Source: an uncultured Flavobacteriales bacterium
Lineage (GTDB): Bacteria > Bacteroidota > Bacteroidia > CAIKAF01
Length of the DNA stretch: 12,754 nt
NCBI GenBank assembly: GCA_937925455.1
Contig: CALEWF010000045.1
Location: forward strand, 1 to 12,754
Direction: 5' to 3'
Notes under the pieces: model-generated
Told to the model about the DNA's origin: nothing
The model's input: only the letters and a program-made list of their open reading frames with translations
Databases searched by the model: none
Part shown: one piece after another, positions 7,601 through 12,754 of the stretch
Position numbering within the stretch: the stretch's first letter is position 1
How the letters are laid out: every line of letters starts with the position of its first letter
Made by a program: the position numbers and the translations under genes

Positions 7601-8606
7601 TTCACCGAGTATAAGTGGTACACTGCAAGTTTGTCCTGGTCAAACAACGACGCTTACTGCCAGTGGTGGAGTAAGTTATGTATGGAATACCGGTGAGGCA
7701 GCAGAATCAATTATTGTGGCAACTTCATTTTCAACTCCGGGAACTGGCTTAATTTTTTCAGTAACAGCCACCGATGCCAATGGATGTGCATCAAATACCA
7801 GCACAGTGGTTAATGTAAATAATTTGCCAACGGTTGATTTCACGGGTACGAATCTAAGCGGTTGTGCTCCAATATGTGCAACATTTACAGATTTAAGTAC
7901 GATAAATGGCTCAACGATTACCGGCTGGAGTTGGTCGGTAGATGGCACACCGATAAGTACCCAGCAGAATCCAACGTATTGTTTCTCAACGCCAGGATTA
8001 TATGACATAGCCTTAGAGGTAACAACGGCACAGGGCTGCACTAACATTTATTTAATAGATGATATGGTGCAAGTATATGCTAATCCATCGGCCGATTTCT
8101 TCATGAATCCAAGTTATGTACCACAAAGTAATCCGATGGTGCAATTTACCGATGCCAGCTCAGGGAATATAGCCAGCTGGAACTGGCAGTTTGGCGATGG
8201 AAGCAGTTCAACATTGCAGAATCCGCAACACGTATTTGCTGATACGGGCACCTACTGCATCACTCTTGCTGTAACTACCGTGAATGGTTGTACCGGGCAA
8301 GATGTAGGCTGTCTATATGTGTATCCGGATGTGTTTATCTACATACCCAATACCTTTACCCCAAACGATGACAAGTTAAATGATTGGTTTCAAGTGGAAG
8401 GAGTGGGCATTGTGGAAATAACAATGGAAATATTCAACCGCTGGGGTGAACCTATTTATTCAACTAATTCATTAGAGGGCTGGCCCGGAACTATCAGAAA
8501 TACTTCTGAAATGGCTAAACAGGATGTGTATGTGTATAAAATACAAGTAGTTGACGCACTAGGTGATAAACATGATTTTTACGGCCATGTAAATTTGATT
8601 CGGTAA
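4695..8606 (+). CDS. Giant secreted protein with Ig/PKD-like domains and type IX (CHU_C) sorting tail
   Basis: This 1303-residue protein is exported by Sec and then very likely by the type IX secretion system to the cell surface or medium. Residues 1-26 are a signal peptide ending VFSQ. Residues of about 80-260 resemble a nidogen-like beta domain (VVGANGLISF, GAYHDIDP, VVGIQNATGTVGF). An Ig-like segment follows at about 325-395. A 41-residue module GGTWSASCG... occurs at 422-462 and again at 917-957. A tandem 95-residue pair lies at 473-567 and 568-662. Two PKD-like domains follow, around W1078 and around the WQFGDG motif at 1164-1169. The tail 1213-1303 is CHU_C, with IPNTFTPNDDKLND, FNRWGEPIY and a final HVNLIR. 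Cysteines are frequent, which suggests disulfides. There is no catalytic motif, so an adhesive or structural surface role is inferred. The stop lies 3 bp from the stop of the convergent aminotransferase gene. Confidence 0.9.
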   Translation: MKKTITFSFALVLIFVLNLSIRVFSQPAPGCPNVNAGPDVNLACGGCTNLTATPFHVGTTTTYNVTSIPYAPPYPFNAGTTIFVGQDDIWSNIIWLPFSFCFFGNEYTQIVVGANGLISFNTAYANQFCPWSYSAPVPSANLPLNSIFGAYHDIDPSVCGNIRYAILGSAPCRTFVVNFDQVCHYDCTNIKTTQQIVLYETTNVIEVYIQNKPTCSGWNNGNAVVGIQNATGTVGFVPPGYNTGPWSVSNMGFRFTPNGAPAYTLEWLQGSTVIATNQQTINVCPGSSTMYTARVTYNTCNVASSVVVTDDVWVNITGLQTGANSNSPLCEGQTLNLTSQGGYVSYQWSGPNGFTSNQQNPSISNVTAANAGVYTVTVNDGTGTCSSTITVVINPNQDPTITPAGPFCSNGPVVSLVAASTGGTWSASCGACINATTGAFNPAMAGVGNHTITYTIAGACGGTDTEVISVIDCNCIIDNMQINVDVCNPSTGSYSTTGSLTFVNPPATGQLIIQDCNGIQQTFNAPFSSPVNFTLNGQTPNGAACSITASFTDIPGCMQVINYTAPTCPCNMDSLGVTLNPCDVATSTYEISGTLVFTSPPSSGQLIIEDCYGNQVTFNAPFTSPVNFSFPNTPADGTPCSVNAYFTDNTNCANSINFTNPDCNCPANIGNYTANLVGNGQNNYVLCYGDQIVITLSGGYVPPADEGPIGGFNYDPGIAWLIYSCPPTPNTEPLNDPCFVGVYNTTGNGNLTDSNDLAVINAFPPGTFTNNTVYFVPITMYNFPNLVYNVDCWKLGTPIAVTYLPNITYNVTEDCVTGQVTVTISGGYPAVFGTNFTASNLTPPSASFVNQTATNGGNIVIGGLNTGDAYSFTIDDGNGCLTNISGTFTGTTPITVNPQPNVCVDAGIVTFTTSASGGTWSASCGGCINATTGEFNPAIAGIGNHTITYTVGGICGGSGTQTITVNPLPSPSISGTLQVCPGQTTTLTASGGVSYVWNTGEAAESIIVATSFSTPGTGLIFSVTATDANGCASNTSTVVNVNNLPTVDFTGTNLSGCAPICATFTDLSTINGSTITGWSWSVDGTPISTQQNPTYCFSTPGLYDIALEVTTAQGCTNIYLIDDMVQVYANPSADFFMNPSYVPQSNPMVQFTDASSGNIASWNWQFGDGSSSTLQNPQHVFADTGTYCITLAVTTVNGCTGQDVGCLYVYPDVFIYIPNTFTPNDDKLNDWFQVEGVGIVEITMEIFNRWGEPIYSTNSLEGWPGTIRNTSEMAKQDVYVYKIQVVDALGDKHDFYGHVNLIR
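5958..6080 (+). repeat. Intragenic 41-residue module, copy A1
   Basis: Residues 422-462 (GGTWSASCGACINATTG...) match residues 917-957 of the same protein at 34 of 41 positions. The start of the module is preceded in both cases by a short stretch resembling an Ig/PKD edge strand. Confidence 0.85.
6111..6680 (+). repeat. Intragenic tandem duplication of a 95-residue cysteine-bearing module
   Basis: Residues 473-567 and 568-662 are two modules of exactly 95 residues, head to tail, each opening with CxC. They share 43 of 95 positions without gaps. The best-kept core is GQLI-I-DC-G-Q-TFNAPF-SPVNF in the middle. Six cysteines fall at matching positions (residues 1, 3, 15, 44, 73 and 85 of each module), so each module probably folds independently with disulfides. 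A third CNC at 663-665 starts the following segment. I do not recognise the module as a named domain. Confidence 0.85.
7443..7565 (+). repeat. Intragenic 41-residue module, copy A2
   Basis: Residues 917-957 (GGTWSASCGGCINATTG...) form the second copy of the module at 422-462. The proteins are 34/41 identical, yet most shared codons differ at the third base, so the duplication is not recent. Confidence 0.85.
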
Positions 8607-8609
8607 AAA

Positions 8610-9737
8610 CTATTGTTTAAAAAATTTGATTGTCGTTTCTATAACTTTTGATTGTTCATCATTTTTCAATTGATGATACATTGGAAGCCTAACTAATGTG
8701 TTGTGAAACTTTGTTGTTTCACTCAAGACTTGGTTAGTATTATTTTTTAGATAAAAAGGGCTAAGATGCAATGCTTGATAATGGCTTGTAACTTCAATTT
8801 TATTTTCGGCCATAAATTTTATAAATAAGTTTTTTTCTTCAATATCATCAAGCAATAAATAAAAAATATGCCCATTAGATTCTTCTGATGCAATTTTTAA
8901 TAAGCTTTGATGGTTGATTCGTTGATGTAAAGCATCAAAATAAGTTAACCAAAGATTTTTACGGTGTTGAGTAACTTGATTGAGGAAATTGAGCTGAGAA
9001 GAAAGAATTGCACAAAGTGGTTCGGCTAAAATACCGTTGGTTCCTTGAGAAACCCAGCAATATTTATCTGTTTTTTTATTTATAAAATCAAGACGGTTTG
9101 TACCACATTGAGTAACCGTGTTAACTTTTTCAATGTATTCACTATTATTAACTATCAATGCACCGCCCTGAACACATCCAATATTTTTTGTTTCATGAAA
9201 AGAAAAAGTAGCAAAATCACCAAAAGAGCCTAATGGTTTATTTTGAAAAGTAGCACCTAATGCGTGGGCAGCGTCTTCAATAAGCAGTAAGTTGTATTGA
9301 TCTGCCAAATTTCTGAATTTGCTTATATCTATACCAACACCACCATAATGAACAAGTACAATGGCTTTGGTGCGTGATGTGATTTTTTTTTCAACGTCCA
9401 CAATATTTAATGAAGGATGATAGGGAAGTACATCAGCAAAAACAAGGGTGGCGCCTTTTAAATAAAACGCATTGGCAGTAGATACATACGTGTATGAGGG
9501 TAAAATTATTTCATCCCCCGGCTTTATATTTATAGTATGAGCAATAATTTCTAATGCATGCGTACATGAAGGGGTAAGAAAAATATTTGAGTTATTTACA
9601 TTTAAAACCCGGGCAAGTTTATTTTTAGCTTCCTGGTGATAAAATCCCTGATTGCGAAATATGCGTGGATCTGCTAATGCTGCATGCATATCTTTTTGCA
9701 AGTTGAGATTTTGGAAGGGTATGTTAAATGGAATCAT
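8610..9737 (-). CDS. DegT/DnrJ-family sugar aminotransferase, WecE-like
   Basis: This is a cytoplasmic PLP-dependent aminotransferase of 375 residues. It closely resembles WecE/RffA, which makes dTDP-4-amino-4,6-dideoxy-galactose from the 4-keto sugar. Shared features are the opening IPFNIPF, TPSCTHALE at 55-63 (cofactor phosphate contact), GDEIILPSYTYVSTANAF at 74-91, EDAAHALGA at 154-162 (D155 for the pyridine ring) and SFHETKN at 179-185, with K184 as the PLP lysine. Also shared are GTNR and the C-terminal FYLLLDDI, SHYQALH and RLPMYH segments. It lies 31 bp downstream of a glycosyltransferase-like gene on the same strand, so its product likely supplies an amino-deoxy sugar for a surface glycan. 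The reverse-strand TAG stop lies 3 bp from the stop of the convergent giant gene. The exact sugar is inferred from resemblance to WecE. Confidence 0.9.
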   Translation of the reverse strand: MIPFNIPFQNLNLQKDMHAALADPRIFRNQGFYHQEAKNKLARVLNVNNSNIFLTPSCTHALEIIAHTINIKPGDEIILPSYTYVSTANAFYLKGATLVFADVLPYHPSLNIVDVEKKITSRTKAIVLVHYGGVGIDISKFRNLADQYNLLLIEDAAHALGATFQNKPLGSFGDFATFSFHETKNIGCVQGGALIVNNSEYIEKVNTVTQCGTNRLDFINKKTDKYCWVSQGTNGILAEPLCAILSSQLNFLNQVTQHRKNLWLTYFDALHQRINHQSLLKIASEESNGHIFYLLLDDIEEKNLFIKFMAENKIEVTSHYQALHLSPFYLKNNTNQVLSETTKFHNTLVRLPMYHQLKNDEQSKVIETTIKFFKQ

Positions 9738-9768
9738 TTCTATATGAAATTATCAAAATTTAAGGAAT

Positions 9769-10794
9769 TTAAGCAATCCATTCTTCCGGTAAATTTTCAT
9801 TCAATAATCCCCATTCAGGTTTGTTGTAAGTAAATAATCCTTTTTTCATAAGTAAGGTCAGTTTTTCTAAATCTTTCCAACTCAAAAAGGGATATTTTAT
9901 TTGCAGCGTATGAGCGGTTTCTTCGGTCCAGCTTCCAGCATGGTCTATATGATACACACAACATTGTTTATTGAATATATGTTGTTTTAAACCCATCAAC
10001 GTTGCTCTGATTAAAGCCAGTGAGTCAATATGCAAAGGGTATCCGGTAAACTCGTGATAGCCTTCAATTTTTAGCCAATCTTGTTTGCTCATTAAAGTAA
10101 AATCACCACAAGCTTCTTTATCAATTCTTGCAATGTTAAATTTATCAAATCCTAAAACGATTCGTTTTACAATCAGCAACAGGGGGAAAAATGGCTTGAA
10201 AAACCAGTAGCGGTAAATGAAATATTGTTTTTTAAAAACTTTAAGTCCGGGCCAGTATGCATCCATTCCCAAGCGTCGGATAATGTGATTTCGCGAAAAA
10301 TTTTCTAATTCATTGCCCGATAGTGCATAAATATTTTCCGAAATATCGCACCGATTTGCCCGGTAAAAATACCCTGGCTGAATTTTTTTTTTAGCAATTT
10401 CTTCAATCAATAAGCTATCTGGAAAGATATCCAGATTGGTACAGAGTACATAACCCCCATTTGCTCTACGAATACCAACGTTTTTTGCTATCATTTGATG
10501 TAATGGAAGCAAGTTGTTAGGGTCAACTTTTTGGTGGATGTTTGCAGATACGGTAATAATTCTGATTTTGAAATATTCATGAACCGGCAAATTTTGAAGA
10601 ACTGTTTTAAGCGGTGGGTTCTCAGCCGGCGGATTCCATTCTACCATGAGGTATTCGGTGGATAAATGATATTTTTTGCATAAGCTGCTCCAGCGATGAA
10701 TGGTGGTATGAAGGCGAGATACCAAATCAGGCCGGTGTGTGTCGTTTCGACATGTAACGATGATAGAAAGATATGGGTTGAATGATTGCATCAT
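9769..10794 (-). CDS. GT-A-type glycosyltransferase-like protein
   Basis: This 341-residue protein probably transfers a sugar from a nucleotide donor during surface glycan synthesis. It opens with a GT-A-like strand (YLSIIVTCRND at 8-18). It has KNVGIRRANGGYVLCTNLDIF at 104-124, where NLDIF holds the putative metal/nucleotide-binding aspartate (D122), and EACGDFTLMSKQDWLKIEGY at 227-246. This is the arrangement seen in galactosyltransferase-like GT2 relatives. A very aromatic, hydrophobic and basic segment at 192-214 suggests membrane association rather than a clean transmembrane helix. An in-frame TTG lies at 10803, but the ATG at 10794 (or 10791) is more likely. It is the first gene of a two-gene operon with the aminotransferase. 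Donor and acceptor cannot be told from sequence. The general class is fairly sure, the specific family is not. Confidence 0.75.
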   Translation of the reverse strand: MMQSFNPYLSIIVTCRNDTHRPDLVSRLHTTIHRWSSLCKKYHLSTEYLMVEWNPPAENPPLKTVLQNLPVHEYFKIRIITVSANIHQKVDPNNLLPLHQMIAKNVGIRRANGGYVLCTNLDIFPDSLLIEEIAKKKIQPGYFYRANRCDISENIYALSGNELENFSRNHIIRRLGMDAYWPGLKVFKKQYFIYRYWFFKPFFPLLLIVKRIVLGFDKFNIARIDKEACGDFTLMSKQDWLKIEGYHEFTGYPLHIDSLALIRATLMGLKQHIFNKQCCVYHIDHAGSWTEETAHTLQIKYPFLSWKDLEKLTLLMKKGLFTYNKPEWGLLNENLPEEWIA

Positions 10795-10846
10795 AAAAAG
10801 CAAATTAAAAATTATCTCTCAATTCACATCAGAATTTTAAATAAAG

Positions 10847-11190
10847 ATAAGGCTGCTTCAAGCGGCTGTTCGTTACAAGTCCTCGGGGCTCAGCCACACA
10901 GGGCATCGGGGTAGCTGGGTCTTCGTGCCCTCAGCCCCGCTACCCCGTGCCCTGTGGGCTTCGCCCCTGCGGGCTTTTCACTACCATCCGCAGCAGTGTT
11001 ATTTTTAATTTGGAAATGAATTGATTTGGAAATGAATTGATTTGAAGATGAGAGGATTTGAAGATGAGAGGATTTGAAGATGAATTAATAGTATAGTATT
11101 CACAATTTGTAATTGATAATTCGTAATTTAATACCAGGGCAGCGGGTGTATCCGACCCTACAAGGCGGAGAAACATGCGGCCGCCCCCAT
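10847..11190. repeat. GC-rich fold-back dispersed repeat, copy 2 (interrupted)
   Basis: This is the second copy of the element at 208-416. Its core, 10851-10996, aligns ungapped to 212-357. Here the long stem is better paired: GGGGC (10885-10889) with GCCCC (10963-10967), CACAGGGCA (10897-10905) with TGCCCTGTG (10948-10956) without mismatch, and GGGGTAGC (10908-10915) with GCTACCCC (10939-10946). The small hairpin GGCTGCTT/AAGCGGCT (10851-10858 with 10860-10867) is kept although its loop base differs (C instead of A). The downstream tail resumes near 11134 after about 137 bp of unrelated AT-rich DNA. It sits between two divergent glycosyltransferase genes. Confidence 0.75.
11008..11087. repeat. 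Five tandem 16-bp units inside repeat copy 2
   Basis: Five head-to-tail 16-bp units begin at 11008, 11024, 11040, 11056 and 11072. Units 1-2 are identical (ATTTGGAAATGAATTG). Units 3-4 are identical to each other (ATTTGAAGATGAGAGG). Unit 5 is a hybrid of the two types (ATTTGAAGATGAATTA). There is no spacer between units, so this is a minisatellite rather than a CRISPR array. Confidence 0.93.
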
Positions 11191-11302
11191 TTGTAAAATT
11201 ATTTAATTGAATGAAAAAAGTGTTTGAATACAAGTATTGTGGGGTTTAGTTGATTCTATAAAGTAATGTACCTTTTTTTTATACTTTTACATAAATCGCA
11301 TC
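11191..11302. other. AT-rich leader before the rightward glycosyltransferase
   Basis: These 112 bp are non-coding, with a long T-run at 11273-11280. TACTTTTA at 11282-11289 resembles the Bacteroidota -7 element with the last base changed. The nearest upstream TTG is too far away for a normal -33, so a promoter here is only suggested. Confidence 0.3.
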
Positions 11303-12211
11303 GTGAAAACGGCTGTATGTACCATATCAACCCTATCTCACAGGTTTAAAACCCGTGCCCTGTTTTCTTCGCTTAAAAAAATTACACAAGCAGATTTTTT
11401 TGCATTATACATTGATCAGCCGTTGATGCAAGAATCAGATGGTTTGTATCAAGTCATTAGGATTAATCAACTGAATAGTAACGAAACATCGAGGCTTAAT
11501 AAATACAGTATGGATAAGAGGCGATGGGCCAGTAAGCCTTTTTTATTGCTGCATTTACTCAATCATGGATATGATGCAGTAATATATGTGGATAATGATA
11601 TTTATTTTTTTAAATCTCCCGAATTTTTGTTTGAAAAATTAGAACAACGTTCTGTTTTATTAACCCCGCATTATTATCCGGCTGATGCAAAAAAAAATCA
11701 AATTTGGTTGGAAGCAAATTTTCGTGTAGGGCTTTACAATGCTGGTTTTATAGGGGTTTCATCAAAGGCAAAAGAGGCAATGCAGTGGTGGGGAAATTGC
11801 TGTTTGTATAATATGAAAAAATCTTACTCCAGAGGTCTTTTTGATGATCAGAAGTATTTGGATTTAATGCCGGTATTATTTGATGAAGTAGAAATTATAA
11901 GACACAGAGGATGCAATGTAGCCGGCTGGAATATTGAAACCAGTGTGCGATCATTGAATAATAAGGGAGAATTGGTGTTTAATAACGAGTGGCCCTTGAT
12001 TTTTATTCACTTTAATTATTATACAATACAGCAAATAATAGCTGGAAAAGATCCTTTGCTTATACCATTTTGGGAGGAGTATTTATCTGCATTGAACAAA
12101 GAATTTCCTAACTATAATCCTCAAAAAGAAATAGGTTCTTTGAAAAATTTATTAAAAGCTTACAAGGATATGTTTAACTTTAAAATAAAACGTTTGTTTG
12201 ATGGGAAATAA
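11303..12211 (+). CDS. Putative GT-A nucleotide-sugar glycosyltransferase
   Basis: This soluble 302-residue protein has the look of a retaining GT-A enzyme of the GT8/GT77-like nucleotide-diphospho-sugar transferase kind. An N-terminal strand KTAVCTIST opens a Rossmann-like half. YVDNDIYFF at 95-103 supplies the metal-binding DxD (D97, D99). LYNAGFIGVS at 144-153 carries the NAG-type substrate motif, and FDDQKYLD at 180-187 the acidic DDQ motif common in such enzymes. A basic C-terminus (KDMFNFKIKRLF) may touch the membrane. The start is GTG at 11303, placed immediately before the first conserved strand; no ATG lies nearby in frame. Its last 11 bp overlap the start of the downstream membrane protein, so the two are translationally coupled. 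Sugar and acceptor are unknown. Confidence 0.78.
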   Translation: MKTAVCTISTLSHRFKTRALFSSLKKITQADFFALYIDQPLMQESDGLYQVIRINQLNSNETSRLNKYSMDKRRWASKPFLLLHLLNHGYDAVIYVDNDIYFFKSPEFLFEKLEQRSVLLTPHYYPADAKKNQIWLEANFRVGLYNAGFIGVSSKAKEAMQWWGNCCLYNMKKSYSRGLFDDQKYLDLMPVLFDEVEIIRHRGCNVAGWNIETSVRSLNNKGELVFNNEWPLIFIHFNYYTIQQIIAGKDPLLIPFWEEYLSALNKEFPNYNPQKEIGSLKNLLKAYKDMFNFKIKRLFDGK

Positions 12212-12754
12212 AAGTGAAAAATTAAAAAACAAGAATTTGTCTTGGAAGTACTTGTACATGGTTATTATACTAATAGCTGTATTTGTACAATACGGGCAAA
12301 CCCTTGATTACGGATTTGTATGGGATGATAAAATTGTGATACAGGAAAATCCAAGGGTGAAAAACGGTTTGCAAGCCATACCTGAACTATTTACAAAGGC
12401 GAAGTCGCCATATAGGCATGATCAGTATGGCTACAGGCCCATTACCTTGTTAAGCTTTGCGTTAGAAATAGAATGGTGGGGTGTAAATCCGTATTATCAT
12501 CATATGATGAATTTATTGTATTATGCCCTTTTGTGCATATTGATTTTTACCTTTTTAATTCAGCTATTTAAAAATTATCATCCTTTTTTTTCTTTTTTGA
12601 TAGCACTTGTTTTTACTGTACATCCGTTGCATGTAGAAGTGGTAGCAAACATCAAAAGCCGCGATGAAATTCTGGCCATGTTATTTGTTGTGATTTCTCT
12701 TATAGCCTATTTAAAATTTATTCGAAGCAATCAATGGGTTTATTTTGTAAGTGT
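12201..12754 (+). CDS. TMTC/GT-C-like polytopic membrane protein, N-terminal part
   Basis: The ATG at 12201 overlaps the preceding glycosyltransferase by 11 bp and opens a frame of 184 complete codons that runs off the right edge. A first transmembrane helix (about 17-30) is followed by DYGFVWDDKIVIQENPRV, whose paired acidic residues D42-D43 sit in the first loop like the catalytic aspartates of GT-C enzymes. Then come YGYRPITLLSFALE at 76-89 and further helices (about 104-123, 129-141 and 157-173). The marker HPLHVEVVANIKSRDEI at 141-157 closely matches the HP-H-E-VA-I--R-E segment of the TMTC/protein O-mannosyltransferase-like family. Such proteins use lipid-linked sugars on the far side of the membrane and often end in TPR repeats, which would lie outside this window. 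The substrate is not known. Confidence 0.85.
   Translation, partial: MGNKSEKLKNKNLSWKYLYMVIILIAVFVQYGQTLDYGFVWDDKIVIQENPRVKNGLQAIPELFTKAKSPYRHDQYGYRPITLLSFALEIEWWGVNPYYHHMMNLLYYALLCILIFTFLIQLFKNYHPFFSFLIALVFTVHPLHVEVVANIKSRDEILAMLFVVISLIAYLKFIRSNQWVYFVS

Noticed and set aside
5068..8047. Several antisense and alternative-frame open frames inside the giant secreted protein gene
   Set aside because: They are shadows of a single long frame with clear domain structure. None has a recognisable domain or signal.
11008..11087. CRISPR array
   Set aside because: The units are 16 bp and directly adjacent with no spacers, and there are no cas genes.
10940..11233. Leftward 97-codon open frame across repeat copy 2
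   Set aside because: Most of it translates the AT-rich tandem units and spacer, giving low-complexity protein, and it is not shared with copy 1.

Overview
The window reads as a chromosomal fragment from a member of the Bacteroidota. The main grounds are a 1303-residue secreted protein ending in a gliding-motility/type IX secretion sorting domain (CHU_C, 'type B'), a DUF2480 protein (a family known to me only from this phylum), signal peptides ending in '...SQ', AT-rich DNA, and start codons without Shine-Dalgarno sequences. The mevalonate-pathway genes fit the lineages of this phylum that make isoprenoids that way. I cannot name a genus.

Layout. (1) At 1-70 on the minus strand lies the first codons of a secreted protein that runs off the left edge. 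(2) An AT-rich divergent spacer holds copy 1 of a GC-rich fold-back repeat (about 208-416). (3) At 505-2565 are two adjacent GHMP-family genes, diphosphomevalonate decarboxylase and a mevalonate kinase-like protein. (4) At 2566-2973 is a 408-bp non-coding stretch with several inverted repeats and no recognised identity. (5) At 2974-4552 is a tightly packed trio: a YqeY-type GatB/YqeY protein, a DUF2480 protein and a mono-heme lipoprotein of the DUF3365/Tll0287-like family. (6) At 4695-8606 is the giant secreted multi-domain protein with internal duplications, two PKD-like domains and the CHU_C tail. (7) On the minus strand, 10794-8610, a GT-A glycosyltransferase-like gene is followed by a WecE-like sugar aminotransferase; this pair converges on the giant gene with only 3 bp between stop codons. 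(8) At 10804-11302 a divergent spacer holds copy 2 of the fold-back repeat, interrupted by about 137 bp of AT-rich DNA with five 16-bp tandem units. (9) On the plus strand, 11303 to the right edge, a second GT-A-like glycosyltransferase overlaps by 11 bp the start of a polytopic GT-C/TMTC-like membrane protein that is cut by the window end.

How the genes relate. The left part carries housekeeping functions (isoprenoid precursors, a tRNA-amidotransferase-like accessory protein, a heme lipoprotein). The right part looks like surface glycan assembly: amino-sugar synthesis, two cytoplasmic nucleotide-sugar glycosyltransferases and one membrane-embedded lipid-linked-sugar transferase. The type IX-secreted giant protein lies beside it. 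That the glycan genes modify or anchor this protein is only a hypothesis.

No transposase, integrase, CRISPR array, rRNA or tRNA was recognised. The most interesting unexplained material is the pair of fold-back repeats (92% identical over an ungapped 146 bp, with one compensatory base-pair change in the stem) and the structured spacer at 2566-2973.
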